DNA of 64,000 nucleotides, taken from NCBI GenBank assembly GCA_013289585.1, contig JABCZR010000002.1:124001-188000 (forward strand), read 5' to 3'. The stretch's first letter is position 1; each line of letters opens with the position of its first letter. Source of the DNA: Acidobacteriota bacterium (GTDB lineage: Bacteria; Acidobacteriota; Terriglobia; Acidiferrales; UBA7541). A program made the position numbers and the translations under genes. Below, piece by piece: positions 1 through 9,099 of this stretch. Under the pieces are notes generated by a model that made no database searches, was not told the DNA's origin, and saw nothing but the letters and a program-made list of their open reading frames with translations.

Positions 1-529
1 CGTCCAGGTGGATGACGCGCCCGATGATGTTCGGATCGGCGCCAAATTCGGTGCGCCAGAAGCCGTCGGTGAGGATGGTGACATGCGGGCCATCGGACTG
101 CATTTCGTCCTCGAGAAAATCCCGGCCGAGCGCCGGCTTCACACCGAGAGTGGAGAAGAAACTCGGCGTGACCTGCGCGGCGAAAGTATTCTTGGGCTCA
201 CCGTTGGCGGCCAACGTGAACGCGTCGCCGCTGTAGGCGGCCATGGATTGAATGCTCTTGGCCGCGTGCTTCCAATCCAGGTAATCGGGATAAGAAACCT
301 GAGCGCCGTTCAGGCTGTTGTCCGCCTGAGTGCGCGCCTCGCCCAGGTGGAAGAGGTTCGCGGGCTCGCGATAGGGCAGCGGCCGCAAAAGCGCGGAATA
401 AACGACGGAGAAAATGGCGGTGTTCGCGCCGATGCCGAGAGCAAGCGTCAGCACGACAACCAGAGTGAAACCCGGGCTGTTCAAGAGTGCGCGTATGGCA
501 TAGCGCAGGTTTTGCGTGAGTGAGCCCAT
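1..529 (-). CDS. MacB/FtsX-type ABC transporter permease, 3' part cut by window edge
   Basis: The reading frame starts at an ATG at 529 preceded by a good GGAGG ribosome binding site and stays open for 176 codons to the left edge, so the C-terminal part is missing. The N-terminus (MGSLTQNLRYAIRALL, then a hydrophobic stretch containing LALGIGANTAIFSV at about residues 26-40) is the signature start of MacB-like permeases with a periplasmic core domain. Further on, FFSTLGVKPALGRDF and the 'FWRTEFGADPNIIGR' segment are typical of that core domain. It resembles the complete permease at 16.0-18.7 kb but lacks that protein's extra N-terminal helical domain. The role, export of a small molecule or peptide or mechanotransmission, cannot be specified. 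No ATPase gene is visible nearby. Confidence 0.85.
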   Translation of the reverse strand, partial: MGSLTQNLRYAIRALLNSPGFTLVVVLTLALGIGANTAIFSVVYSALLRPLPYREPANLFHLGEARTQADNSLNGAQVSYPDYLDWKHAAKSIQSMAAYSGDAFTLAANGEPKNTFAAQVTPSFFSTLGVKPALGRDFLEDEMQSDGPHVTILTDGFWRTEFGADPNIIGRVIHLD

Positions 530-713
530 CGTCAAACCTCCAAGTGCATTTGAAAAGGAAAGGCAAGTAGCAGCCCATCCGCGGATTTTGCTACGTTGCT
601 GAGCAAAAAAGACTTAAGCGAAGCAGGTTTTGGCAGGAAAAGACGCGTGTGCCCGTTAATGGGACGCTGAGTGCGGATTCGGACAGGAGCTGGACTTGCG
701 ATTTATGCTGCGC

Positions 714-1478
714 TTACTTAGCGTCGTGAAAAATGATCCCCAGAGTGTATCGAGTACCGCGGTGCACGCGGCTGATCCCGTGACGCAGATTGGCGCGATA
801 GTAGCCACGCGTACCCTTCACGGGGCGATAGCGCGTTGCAAAAATGATCGCCTGACCCTGACCCGCGAGCCCCACTTGCGGCTTGGACTGCGCACGCGGC
901 TGTTGCTCCACCAGTATGAATTCTCCGCCTTCCCAGTCGACGCCATGCTGGCCAAGCAGGAAGACCATCTGCAGCGGAAAGCTGACGTCGCCGTAGAGAT
1001 CCTGATGCAGACAGTTATAGCCACCGGCTTCGTAGTGGAGCATCAGCGGCGTGGGCTTTGTTTGCCCGGCTTGGTGACAGGTTTTCAAGAACGCCGCATG
1101 CTCACTCGGAAATCGCGCAGCTTTTTCACCCAGCGCGACGGCCCAGCGATTCGCAATTTCGGCGAGGTGCGGATACGCGCTGCTTCGAAGCTGCGCCACA
1201 ATTTCCGGCAACGGGTTGGCGAAATACTTGTAGTCGCCGATGCCGAAGCGATAGCGCTCCATGATGATGTGGCTGCGAAAACGGTCGGCGTCGCTGTATA
1301 GCGCAGCAAGCGAGCCGCATTCCTCAGGCGAGAGAACAGGAGCTGTTACCGCATAGCCACGCTCCGAGAGCGATTCCGCGGCCACTCCCCAATCCAGCGT
1401 TCGAATCCTTTGCGCGATGGATGGTGCCGGGGAAATTTGTCGAGTTGCCTGGGGCATTGGAGTCCTCGCATTCTGCAT
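714..1478 (-). CDS. 2-oxoglutarate/Fe(II)-dependent oxygenase (prolyl-hydroxylase-like)
   Basis: A 254-residue soluble protein with the double-stranded beta-helix signature of 2OG-Fe(II) dioxygenases. It has an H-x-D pair at His158/Asp160 (NCLHQD), a distal His233 (LRHGISRVH) and Arg243 (GTRYTLG) suited to bind 2-oxoglutarate. The sequence 'DWEGGEFILVEQQPRAQS' is typical of the uncharacterised bacterial branch. The substrate is unknown; family members hydroxylate amino acid side chains or small molecules. The next gene is divergent with 112 bp between them. An alternative start is the second Met (1457). The family call is secure and the substrate is open. Confidence 0.85.
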   Translation of the reverse strand: MQNARTPMPQATRQISPAPSIAQRIRTLDWGVAAESLSERGYAVTAPVLSPEECGSLAALYSDADRFRSHIIMERYRFGIGDYKYFANPLPEIVAQLRSSAYPHLAEIANRWAVALGEKAARFPSEHAAFLKTCHQAGQTKPTPLMLHYEAGGYNCLHQDLYGDVSFPLQMVFLLGQHGVDWEGGEFILVEQQPRAQSKPQVGLAGQGQAIIFATRYRPVKGTRGYYRANLRHGISRVHRGTRYTLGIIFHDAK

Positions 1479-1550
1479 CGGGCCGCTGCGTGAACGGAAT
1501 TATGAATCCGGGCGTGCCGATAAATCTATCCGGTCTGAACGGTCAAATTT

Positions 1551-1559
1551 TGCTATAGT
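1551..1559 (+). promoter_or_regulatory. Extended -10 promoter element
   Basis: TG at 1551-1552, one base, then TATAGT at 1554-1559 form an extended -10 element 32 bp before the aminotransferase start. No good -35 box is seen, which is normal for extended -10 promoters. Predicted by eye. Confidence 0.45.
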
Positions 1560-1590
1560 CAAAGCGTTCGAAAAGTTTGTGGAGGTTGGC

Positions 1591-2790
1591 ATGAGCGACG
1601 GCAACGCGATCCTGAAGGGCACGCGCAGAACGTTTCTCCAATTGTCGGCTGCGGCGACCGCGGCGATGGCTTTCCGGGTCGTTACCGAGGCGGACCTCGC
1701 GGCGGAAGATCGCAACGTATACCATCCCGGAGCGATAGTAATTGACGCGAACGAAAATCCCTTGGGTCCGTGCGACGCCGCGCGCAAGGCCATCGTGGAC
1801 ATGGCGCCGCAGGGAGGCCGCTACTCCTACTGGTTGAAGGAAGAGTTCGTCAAAACATTCACGCAAATGGAAGGCATCAAGCCGGAATACCTCCGCGTAT
1901 TTCCGGGCTCGAGCGAACCGCTGCATTTCACCGTGCTGGCATACACTTCGCCGACGCGCAGCTACGTCACCGCGGATCCCGGCTACGAAGCCGGCATGCG
2001 CGCGGCAAAAATCACCGGAGCGCGCGTCGTCAAAACGCCGCTGACAAAAACTTATTCGCACGATGTAAAAGCCATGGCCGCGGCCGCGCCGGATGCCGGA
2101 ATTTTTTATGTATGTACGCCGAACAATCCCACGGGCACGATGACGCCGCACTCCGACATCGAGCAATTGCTGGCGATCAAGCCGAAGGGCTCGATCGTGC
2201 TGGTCGACGAAGCCTACATCCATTTTTCCGATGGCGTCAGCGCCATTGACCTGGTGAAAGCCGATCAAGACGTCATCGTATTGCGCACCTTCTCGAAGAT
2301 TTACGGCATGGCGGGGATTCGCTGCGGCATGGCGATCGGGCGCCCCGACTTGCTGGCGAAACTCGAAACCTATAGCGGCTGGAGCGCCATGCCCATCACT
2401 GCGGTGGCCGCGGCGACCGCGAGCCTGAAGCACGAACATCTCGTTTCGGATCGCAAGCAGTCGAATGCCGCCACACGGCAGAAGACTTTTGATTGGCTCG
2501 CCAGCCAGGGCTATGCCTACGTGCCATCGCAGTCGAACTGTTTCATGTTGGATGCCAAACGTCCCGCGAAAGAAGTGATCGATGCCATGGCCGCCCGCAA
2601 CGTATATATTGGCCGCCCGTGGCCCATCTGGCCAACGCATGTGCGCATCACTGTCGGACTGCCGCAGGAGATGGAAGCCTTTCAGGTGGCGTTTCAAGCT
2701 GTAATGAAGGGCTCGACCACGACCGGCTTTGTGCCATCGCTCAACCGGCGCCGTTTGTATTCCGACGGACAGTCTTGGCCGAGCGTGTGA
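1591..2790 (+). CDS. Tat-exported HisC-like PLP aminotransferase (class I/II)
   Basis: Start chosen at ATG 1591 because GGAGG lies 6 bp upstream; this gives 399 residues. The N-terminus carries a twin-arginine signal (TRRTFL at residues 11-16 followed by an alanine-rich hydrophobic stretch), so the enzyme is probably exported folded with its cofactor. The rest is a fold-type I aminotransferase resembling histidinol-phosphate aminotransferase. It has NENPLGP at 54-60, NNPTGT at 178-183, Asp206 (VDEAY) for the pyridine nitrogen, and the Schiff-base Lys236 in TFSKIYGMAG. The true substrate is unknown; an exported copy is unlikely to serve histidine synthesis. The C-terminal tail after about residue 380 is unusual and lysine-poor. 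The downstream gene is convergent, 19 bp away. Confidence 0.85.
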   Translation: MSDGNAILKGTRRTFLQLSAAATAAMAFRVVTEADLAAEDRNVYHPGAIVIDANENPLGPCDAARKAIVDMAPQGGRYSYWLKEEFVKTFTQMEGIKPEYLRVFPGSSEPLHFTVLAYTSPTRSYVTADPGYEAGMRAAKITGARVVKTPLTKTYSHDVKAMAAAAPDAGIFYVCTPNNPTGTMTPHSDIEQLLAIKPKGSIVLVDEAYIHFSDGVSAIDLVKADQDVIVLRTFSKIYGMAGIRCGMAIGRPDLLAKLETYSGWSAMPITAVAAATASLKHEHLVSDRKQSNAATRQKTFDWLASQGYAYVPSQSNCFMLDAKRPAKEVIDAMAARNVYIGRPWPIWPTHVRITVGLPQEMEAFQVAFQAVMKGSTTTGFVPSLNRRRLYSDGQSWPSV

Positions 2791-2809
2791 TAGTTGCTTT
2801 TCCCCAGAC

Positions 2810-3778
2810 TCACTGCACAGCCGAACCGAGAGGGATCGCTTCAAAATATTTTGGCACAATGACTATTGTCTTCGGGGACGCCGCTTTAATCTCTTGTACG
2901 AAGGATTGCAAAGCATCAATCGAAGGCTGTTGAGACGCCCCATAAGGCGCCGTGAAATTATCCCAGTGTGTAGGCACCACAAGTGCTGGAAAATGTAGAC
3001 TGCGCATGAGTCGACCCGAGTAGTCGTAGATTTCCTTCCGTGAACCGGCAGCCCCTGCCAGGACAACATCCGGCTGCAATCCTTCGATTTCCCGCTCGAT
3101 ATAATTCATCCCGCCAAACACGAGAATCTGGTGGCCATGAAAACGGATCAGGTAGGCAATCGTGCCTCCCTCCGGGTGCATCTGCCGCAGCGTTAACGGA
3201 GCCTTCATGCCCACCGGAGCTTGTTCTGAGCTGAAATAGTGCTTATGGTCCAGCGGGCTGTGGAGGCTCGGAATCACTTTCACGGAGAATGCACCGAACT
3301 CGTAATCCTCTTCGCCGCGAACGGTAATCAGTTGCTCCTCAGGCACCTGATAAGCCCGCAGCACATTCTCGGTGCTTTCGGTTCCAATGACCGTGGCATG
3401 AGTCTTCAGCGCGATATGAGGAACGTCCAGGACATGGTCGTAATGTGTGTGCGTCACGAGAATGAAATCTGCCCGCTGGATGTGCGAGTCGATCGCGGCG
3501 ACGTCCGGGACCGCCACGTCATCCCACGCATAAAGTGGCCGCGTGTCTCCCGGTGGTCGCGCAAACGGTGTTCTGCCCGGTGGCTGTGGTCCAAAAATTC
3601 GTGAAATGTAGGGATCAATCAGAATGACTGTGGTCCCGTCGCTGATTTCCCACCCCGCCGTGCCCAGCCATCGGAGAACAACCTGGCCGCCCTTTTCACT
3701 GCGCGGCACGTTTTGCGCGGTCATCGCGCAGATGGCGGTCGCAACCAAAGCACATGACGCGAGCGCAGATTTCAGCAT
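2810..3778 (-). CDS. Exported metallo-beta-lactamase-fold hydrolase (UlaG-like)
   Basis: 322 residues with an N-terminal signal peptide (hydrophobic residues 5-20, ending near AMTAQN). The metal-binding motif HTHYDH occupies residues 110-115, preceded by the LIDPY strand typical of the UlaG-like/'beta-lactamase superfamily domain' group. A later THWDNF supplies further histidine. Such proteins hydrolyse phosphodiester, lactone or amide bonds, and the substrate cannot be read from sequence. It lies downstream of and in the same direction as aceBA, but the terminator at 3872-3897 separates them, so it is probably transcribed from its own promoter in 3779-3871. Confidence 0.8.
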   Translation of the reverse strand: MLKSALASCALVATAICAMTAQNVPRSEKGGQVVLRWLGTAGWEISDGTTVILIDPYISRIFGPQPPGRTPFARPPGDTRPLYAWDDVAVPDVAAIDSHIQRADFILVTHTHYDHVLDVPHIALKTHATVIGTESTENVLRAYQVPEEQLITVRGEEDYEFGAFSVKVIPSLHSPLDHKHYFSSEQAPVGMKAPLTLRQMHPEGGTIAYLIRFHGHQILVFGGMNYIEREIEGLQPDVVLAGAAGSRKEIYDYSGRLMRSLHFPALVVPTHWDNFTAPYGASQQPSIDALQSFVQEIKAASPKTIVIVPKYFEAIPLGSAVQ

Positions 3779-3871
3779 CGGAAGGCTCCCGCGGTTTAGG
3801 ACTTGCGCAGAGTTTAGCTGCGCGGATAGGCAGGGTCAACGCCGTTACTCGGCTGCGACAATTCTTCGAAG

Positions 3872-3897
3872 AAAAAGGGTGGGAATTAATCCCACCC
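3872..3897 (-). terminator. Rho-independent terminator of the aceBA operon
   Basis: Read on the minus strand, GGGTGGGA and TCCCACCC form a perfect 8-bp stem around a 5-base loop, immediately followed by five T. It sits 34 bp after the aceA stop codon. Confidence 0.85.
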
Positions 3898-3930
3898 CAT
3901 GACCAGTTATTTTTGATGGTGCCAAAAACC

Positions 3931-5298
3931 TCAGGCGTGCGCTTCTGATACGAGTTTGCTTAGAGGTTCATTCGTCACCGTGCCGTGGAACTGAGCGGTT
4001 TCTGTCGAGCCGGCCAAAGCCGTCGTGGAGGAGTTGCCACTGGAGACGACTTGGGCGATTTCGTCGAAGTAGCCGGTGCCGACGAAGCGCTGGTGGGTGA
4101 CGGCGCGGTAGCCGAGTTCCTGTGCGGCGAACTCTTCCTGCTGGAGTTTCGAGTAGGCGGTCATGCCGGCCTGGGCGTAGCCGCGCGCCAGGTGGAACAT
4201 GGACATGTTCAGCGCGTGGAATCCGGCGAGCGTAACGAACTGGAATTTATAGCCCATCTTTCCGAGTTCCTGTTGGAAATTGGCGATCGTGACGTCGTCG
4301 AGTTTTTTCTTCCAGTTGAACGAAGGCGAACAATTGTAGGCCAGCAGCTTGCCTGGGAATTTCGCGTGAATGGCGTCGGCGAATTTCTTTGCTTCGGCGA
4401 GATCGGGATGGGACGTCTCGCACCAGATCATGTCGGCATACGGCGCGTAAGCCAGTCCGCGCGCGATGGCGGCGTCAATGCCGCCGCGGAATTGATAGAA
4501 GCCTTCGGGCGTGCGCTCGCCATGGATGAATTCGCTATCACGCGGGTCGGCGTCGGAAAGCAGCAGGCCCGCGGAATCGGCGTCCGTGCGCGCAATCAGA
4601 ATCGTGGGCACGCCGCAGACGTCGGCAGCCAGGCGCGCGGCCACCAGTTTCTCGATGAACTCGCGTATCGGCACAACCACTTTGCCGCCAAGATGCCCGC
4701 ATTTCTTTGCGGATGACAACTGGTCTTCGAAATGCACGCCCGCGGCACCTGCTTCGATCATGGCTTTCATCAATTCGTAGGCGTTCAATGAACCGCCAAA
4801 TCCGGCTTCAGCGTCAGCAACGATCGGCGCGAACCAGTGCGTGCCGGATTTTTTGCCTTCCGCGGATTCGATCTGGTCGGCGCGGAGCAGCGCGCGATTG
4901 AGCCGCTTCACCAGGTTCGGGGCGGAATCGCTCGGATACAGGCTCTGATCGGGATAGACATCGCCGGCGGTGTTGCCGTCGGCGGCGACTTGCCAGCCGC
5001 TGCCGTAAATCGCTTTCAGTCCGGCTTGCACCATTTCAATGGCTTGATTGCCGGTGATGGCGCCCAACGCCGGAACGTACGCCTCCGTGTGCATCAGATT
5101 CCACAGCCGCTCCGCGCCCAGGCGCGCAAGCGTGTACTCAATTTGAATCGAGCCGCGCAGCCGCAGCACATCCGAGTAAGAGTACGGGCGGGTAATGCCA
5201 GCCCAGCGGGGATCGTTGGACCAATGCGTGAGCGGCTGATGTTTTTTGCCGCTCCCGTTACCGTTCCCGTTGGCCCCGTTCGTTCCGTTGGATGACAT
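3931..5298 (-). CDS. aceA: Isocitrate lyase
   Basis: 455 residues. Cleaves isocitrate to glyoxylate and succinate, the first step of the glyoxylate shunt, in the cytoplasm. The catalytic motif KKCGH is at residues 198-202, with Cys200 as the general acid, preceded by the Mg-site region ADAEAGFGG (161-169) and HFEDQ (189-193). The C-terminal NCSPSFNW loop is also present. The first 18 residues are a low-complexity Asn/Gly/Ser stretch not expected in the family core. It is the second gene of an operon with aceB (61-bp gap) and ends at a strong terminator. The divergent IclR regulator beyond aceB probably controls both. Confidence 0.97.
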   Translation of the reverse strand: MSSNGTNGANGNGNGSGKKHQPLTHWSNDPRWAGITRPYSYSDVLRLRGSIQIEYTLARLGAERLWNLMHTEAYVPALGAITGNQAIEMVQAGLKAIYGSGWQVAADGNTAGDVYPDQSLYPSDSAPNLVKRLNRALLRADQIESAEGKKSGTHWFAPIVADAEAGFGGSLNAYELMKAMIEAGAAGVHFEDQLSSAKKCGHLGGKVVVPIREFIEKLVAARLAADVCGVPTILIARTDADSAGLLLSDADPRDSEFIHGERTPEGFYQFRGGIDAAIARGLAYAPYADMIWCETSHPDLAEAKKFADAIHAKFPGKLLAYNCSPSFNWKKKLDDVTIANFQQELGKMGYKFQFVTLAGFHALNMSMFHLARGYAQAGMTAYSKLQQEEFAAQELGYRAVTHQRFVGTGYFDEIAQVVSSGNSSTTALAGSTETAQFHGTVTNEPLSKLVSEAHA

Positions 5299-5359
5299 AT
5301 GAGGTGCCTTGCCTTTCTGTTCTTTCTTGACGTTCTGGGGAAAAACCGAAAAACTCTTT

Positions 5360-6970
5360 TCAAGCCGGATTGAATTCCGCCCGGCGAATCATCTCTTCGC
5401 TTAGGCTGCGAGCCTCTCGCAGCGTAGCAGCAACTTGCGGGTCGCTGTCCTTTGCAGATTCGCGCAGAAGTCGATCGAGTTCCTCGTCGAACAATTCGTG
5501 AATGAGCTCCGGCGTGTGGCGTATGGGCAGGCCAGAGTCGTCGAGAACTTCCACGCTATTCGAATGCTTCACGCGCTGCGCAATCATCAAGCGATAGATG
5601 CGATCGGTGGCCAGGTCTTCCATGTATCCGTCGAGAAGGCTCGCGCCTTTGCCGTTCAGCACGCCATTGCGATAGCGGATCACCGTTCGAATCGCGGCGC
5701 GCGTTCCCGCCAGCGTGCGTTTGCCGACGCCCGTTGGAAGCGGCCGCAGGTCCGGATGCTTATTGCCGTTCGCGGGCCGCGCGGAAAGCTGATTGGGAAG
5801 AGGGAATTGCGACACGGCGATTTCGTTCTGGTCCGGATGCCCGGTCCACGCGCCGTCCATCAATGAATTGGCTTCGTTCTTCTTGTCTTCCGCGAGGACT
5901 TTCAACGCCCGTGCGTTCAACTCGGCATCTTCGCGGCTGGGATAGAGCGCGGTCATTCCGCCGATGGCCAGCAGGCCGTGCTTGTGGCAAATGTCCGGCA
6001 GCAGATTTCGCAGATTCTGGAAAAAGGCCACGTTGTGCGGAATGGTGTTGCGGTCGGGAAGCACCCACTCCGGATTTTCGAGATTGAAATGGATCAGGCT
6101 GGCCATGTAGTCCCAACGGCCCAGGTTCAGTCCGATGATGTGCTCGCGTAGGTTCCACGCGAACTCTTCCATCTGATACGCGAGCGGATGCGATTCCGCC
6201 AGCGCCATGCATTTGATGGAATTCGCGGGCAGGCCTTTGAGGCGCGCAATCATCTGGAAAAGATCGCGCCACCAGAGCGCTTCGTCGGAGGATTCGGATT
6301 TCGGAATATAAATGCACAACGGATGCTGGAGCGCTGAGAAATCAACTTGATAGGCAACCATGGCCACATCAAAAAGCGGCGCCGGAAGCAATTCGCCCTG
6401 CAATACTCCGGCCTGATGAAGGTGCAGGCCGCGCGGACGTGTAAAGATGACGGTCTTGCTCGGATTTATGCCGACGGTCTTGTTGCGCTTGCGATCGAAA
6501 TAGGTGAGGCGCCCGGCGAGCGCTTCGAGAATGTTTTTAATCCCGCGGGAATTGTGCTCCCAGGAATTGGCCGTGGAGTCTTCGAGATCCAGCATGACGC
6601 CGGGCGCGCCGGAGTTGAGCATCTTCACGACGAGGTCGGCTTCGTCCGCGGGACCAGTCATCTGATTGCGCTGGTCGGAGCACCACACGGGCAGCTCGAT
6701 ACGCCAGGAATTCGTGGTGGCCACGGATGGCGGCAAATAATCCGGCAGCTTCCCGGCGTGGGATTCGGCGAGCGCATAATCGCGGCGAGCAATCAGTGCG
6801 CGCTGGCGCAGCGTAAGCGCCGCGTGAAGCGGAGCAAGAAATTCCAGAAAACCCGCGGGAAGATCGCGCGCGGCATCGAAATCCGCTGGGGCGGAATTGA
6901 CGGGAACGACGCGATTCGAAAAAGGCCGGGGAAGGAGCGCCGGGTCCGGTCTGGAGGTCGCGGTTGCCAT
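5360..6970 (-). CDS. aceB: Malate synthase A
   Basis: 536 residues, the size of the A isoform. Condenses glyoxylate with acetyl-CoA to malate, the second step of the glyoxylate shunt. Family features are VMLDLEDS at 125-132, TRPRGLHLH at 177-185 with the catalytic Arg180, GRWDYMAS, and the conserved '[13 protein letters not shown]' region near residue 445 that holds the catalytic aspartate. It is the promoter-proximal gene of aceB-aceA. The 5' side is a 358-bp region shared with a divergent IclR gene and holding palindromic operators. No obvious ribosome binding site is close to this ATG. Confidence 0.97.
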   Translation of the reverse strand: MATATSRPDPALLPRPFSNRVVPVNSAPADFDAARDLPAGFLEFLAPLHAALTLRQRALIARRDYALAESHAGKLPDYLPPSVATTNSWRIELPVWCSDQRNQMTGPADEADLVVKMLNSGAPGVMLDLEDSTANSWEHNSRGIKNILEALAGRLTYFDRKRNKTVGINPSKTVIFTRPRGLHLHQAGVLQGELLPAPLFDVAMVAYQVDFSALQHPLCIYIPKSESSDEALWWRDLFQMIARLKGLPANSIKCMALAESHPLAYQMEEFAWNLREHIIGLNLGRWDYMASLIHFNLENPEWVLPDRNTIPHNVAFFQNLRNLLPDICHKHGLLAIGGMTALYPSREDAELNARALKVLAEDKKNEANSLMDGAWTGHPDQNEIAVSQFPLPNQLSARPANGNKHPDLRPLPTGVGKRTLAGTRAAIRTVIRYRNGVLNGKGASLLDGYMEDLATDRIYRLMIAQRVKHSNSVEVLDDSGLPIRHTPELIHELFDEELDRLLRESAKDSDPQVAATLREARSLSEEMIRRAEFNPA

Positions 6971-7193
6971 GGTCTTGTCTAGCCCTTTCCGTAACGCAGT
7001 GGAATTCGAACCGGCTGGAGAGTAGAGAAGGCAATTCGAAGGCCACTCAGCGCCATTGCCGCGTTTCTAAGCTCCATGCTCTCAAGCAGATGAACGGTTT
7101 TCCGAAATTGACCCGCGAGGCCGTGGAAAAAGGCGCTCAAAGTGACGAGAAATTTGCACATCCACGCCGGGTTCTTTCCGGTGGACCGGTCCA

Positions 7194-7219
7194 TGTTCAG
7201 CATATTGAACATATGTTCA
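7194..7219. promoter_or_regulatory. Putative IclR operator 1 (overlapping palindromes)
   Basis: TGTTCA, six bases, TGAACA (7194-7211) is a perfect palindrome. It overlaps a second perfect 14-bp palindrome TGAACATATGTTCA (7206-7219). There are thus three half-sites in alternating orientation, arranged to bind two dimers of an IclR-family protein. Located about 224 bp before aceB and 110 bp before iclR. The link to IclR is inferred from position. Confidence 0.65.
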
Positions 7220-7267
7220 GGCCTCCCACTTTCTTTTTAACGAAGCCTTCAGCGGGGTGCAATAGGC

Positions 7268-7285
7268 TGTTCAATATCCTGAACG
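7268..7285. promoter_or_regulatory. Putative IclR operator 2
   Basis: TGTTCA, six bases, TGAACG: the same 18-bp palindrome as operator 1 with one mismatch. It covers the presumed -35 box of the iclR promoter, which would allow autorepression. Confidence 0.6.
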
Positions 7286-7298
7286 AATATTCTATACT
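7270..7298 (+). promoter_or_regulatory. Predicted iclR promoter
   Basis: TTCAAT at 7270-7275, 17 bp, then TATACT at 7293-7298. The -10 box is good and the -35 box is weak and lies inside operator 2. The start codon follows 30 bp downstream. Confidence 0.45.
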
Positions 7299-7328
7299 TG
7301 GGACGACTCGTTTTTGATCGGGGGAGCC

Positions 7329-8117
7329 ATGCCAGCCACGGAATCCAATCCCGCAACCGCAGTGGAACGCGCACTGAATATTCTCGAGGCGGCGGCGCAG
7401 CGCCGCGAGGGCCTGACCAATTCGGAAATCAGCCGCAAACTCGGAATCCCGAAAAGTTCCGCGAGCTACATCCTTCGAACGCTGGAGCGCCGGGGGTATT
7501 TGCGGCGGGATGCGGAGACCGGGCGGTACCGGCTGGGTTTGAAAATTCTGAGTCTGGGCGGTGACGCGCAGGGAAATCTTGATATCGCGGATGTGGCCCT
7601 GCCCTTTATGAGAGCGCTGGTGGAGAAATTCCGGCTGACGGTGCACCTTGCGGTGCTGGATCAGGGCGAAGCGGTGTACATCGAAAAAGTGGAAGCGCCG
7701 GGATTTTTCAAAGTGAACACCTGGGTTGGGAGGCGCATGTTTCTGCATTCCACGAGCGTGGGAAAATGCCTGATGGCCTGGTTGCCGAAGCAGGATGTGG
7801 AGACGGTGGTAAGGCAGCAAGGGTTGAAAAAGAGAACGCCGAAAACAATCACGACCGTAAGCAAACTGCTGTCCGAACTTGAGCACGTGAAGCAAACCGG
7901 ATACGCGGTGGATGACGAAGAGAATAGTTTGGGGGCGCGGTGCCTGGGTGCGCCGATTTTTGATGCGCTGGGAAATGTAATCGCAGCGATCGGAGCGAGC
8001 GGCACGCTCACACAAATGGATGAGGCCAATATGCCGAAAATCATTGAAGCGCTGCGGGACATGGCGCGGCGCATTACGCGGCAACTGCTGCGGAGCGGAG
8101 TGGCCGGGGCCGCGTAG
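7329..8117 (+). CDS. IclR-family transcriptional regulator
   Basis: 262 residues from ATG 7329; a TTG at 7314 would add five residues, and neither has ideal ribosome-binding spacing. The N-terminal winged helix (about residues 10-75) includes AVERALNILE, TNSEISRKLGIPKSS as recognition helix and LERRGYLRRD. The C-terminal effector domain has HLAVLD, FLHSTSVGKCLMAWL, GYAVDDEE and ARCLGAPIFD, all standard in IclR proteins. Divergent from aceB, with palindromes between them. By analogy with E. coli IclR, which represses aceBAK, it probably controls the glyoxylate shunt and itself; this is inference. The effector is unknown. Confidence 0.93.
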   Translation: MPATESNPATAVERALNILEAAAQRREGLTNSEISRKLGIPKSSASYILRTLERRGYLRRDAETGRYRLGLKILSLGGDAQGNLDIADVALPFMRALVEKFRLTVHLAVLDQGEAVYIEKVEAPGFFKVNTWVGRRMFLHSTSVGKCLMAWLPKQDVETVVRQQGLKKRTPKTITTVSKLLSELEHVKQTGYAVDDEENSLGARCLGAPIFDALGNVIAAIGASGTLTQMDEANMPKIIEALRDMARRITRQLLRSGVAGAA

Positions 8118-8329
8118 CCCGCTGCGGCGACGTGGCGGAGAAATCCGCTGACGGTTCGGGCAGTTAGATTCAGGATGCACTGGCGACGGGTCCACCATTC
8201 CAGGTAACAGGCTGGTGTTAGCATATTCTGTACGAAAGCTGCTGGGATTGCAGAATTGCGCCGACGCGAAAAACTTCGCGCGAGCAGGTGCGTTTGGAAA
8301 ATTAGGAATGCACTAGAAGGAGCAGAGCA

Positions 8330-9061
8330 GTGCTGGTGATTGCACATCGCGGGGCATCAGGGCACGCGCCGGAGAACACGCTGGCGGCGTTCAAGAAGGC
8401 GATAGCCCTGGGCGCGACGTTTATCGAGACGGATTTGCATCTCTCACGTGACGCGCGTTTCGTGGCCATTCATGATGCGACGCTGAATCGCACCACGAAC
8501 GGGCAGGGAAGCGTGCATGACCTGACGCTTGCGGAATTGCGGAAACTGGACGCCGGTTCGTGGTTCGGCAGCGAGTATGCCGGCGAACGGATCCCCACGC
8601 TGGAAGAGATTCTGGTCTTCTCCAAGAAAAATGATGTGGTGTTTTATCTTGAGCTGAAACCCGGCGGATCGTGGGGCGGGGAACACGCGCTGATCGGGGC
8701 GCTGCGCGAATCGGGAGAGATACCGAGGGCGGTGGTGATTTCGTTCGACGCATCGATCGCTCTGAACCTGCGCAAAATCGAGCCGACACTGATGACCGGT
8801 TTGCTGTACGACGGGCAGATTGAAAATCCAGTGGAAAAAGCGGTGGAAGTGGGCGCGCGGCAACTGCTGGTGCGGGGCGACCTGGTGACGCCGTCGCTGC
8901 TGATCGAAGCGCGAAAGAGGGATTTGCAAGTGGTGTGCTGGACGGTGAATCATCCGGCGCACATGCGCCTGCTGATCGCCGCGGGCGCCGATGGGATCAT
9001 GAGCGATTATCCGGACCGGCTGGTAGCGACGCTGAAAAAAGAGATCGAAACGGTTTCCTGA
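8330..9061 (+). CDS. Glycerophosphodiester phosphodiesterase
   Basis: 243 residues from a GTG start with AAGGAG about 7 bp upstream. A TIM-barrel enzyme hydrolysing glycerophosphodiesters to glycerol-3-phosphate and an alcohol. The catalytic and metal residues are readable: HRG at 6-8, PENT with Glu15, ETD with Glu33/Asp35, and His48 (AIHDATLNRTTNG). YLELKPG and the final 'GADGIMSDYPD' are also typical. There is no signal peptide, so a cytoplasmic form that recycles phospholipid headgroups is likely. Transcribed alone; the downstream gene is convergent. Confidence 0.95.
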   Translation: MLVIAHRGASGHAPENTLAAFKKAIALGATFIETDLHLSRDARFVAIHDATLNRTTNGQGSVHDLTLAELRKLDAGSWFGSEYAGERIPTLEEILVFSKKNDVVFYLELKPGGSWGGEHALIGALRESGEIPRAVVISFDASIALNLRKIEPTLMTGLLYDGQIENPVEKAVEVGARQLLVRGDLVTPSLLIEARKRDLQVVCWTVNHPAHMRLLIAAGADGIMSDYPDRLVATLKKEIETVS

Positions 9062-9099
9062 CGCGCAGGCTCGCCAAATAGAGCGATGGTCTCGGAGTT

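Larger units (their letters stand above)
6971..7328. promoter_or_regulatory. aceB-iclR divergent intergenic region
   Basis: A 358-bp gene-free stretch. Its right half holds two copies of an 18-bp palindrome (see separate entries) and the iclR promoter. The left 220 bp, which would be the aceB leader if transcription starts near the operators, contains no convincing gene. A short frame on the minus strand there has no ribosome binding site and no recognisable protein features. Confidence 0.6.

Noticed and set aside
1543-2859. A 438-codon open frame on the minus strand
   Set aside because: Antisense to the HisC-like aminotransferase; shadow frame.
6979-7212. Small gene (77 codons) upstream of aceB on the minus strand
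   Set aside because: It starts inside the palindromic operator, has no ribosome binding site and no protein features; better read as leader DNA.
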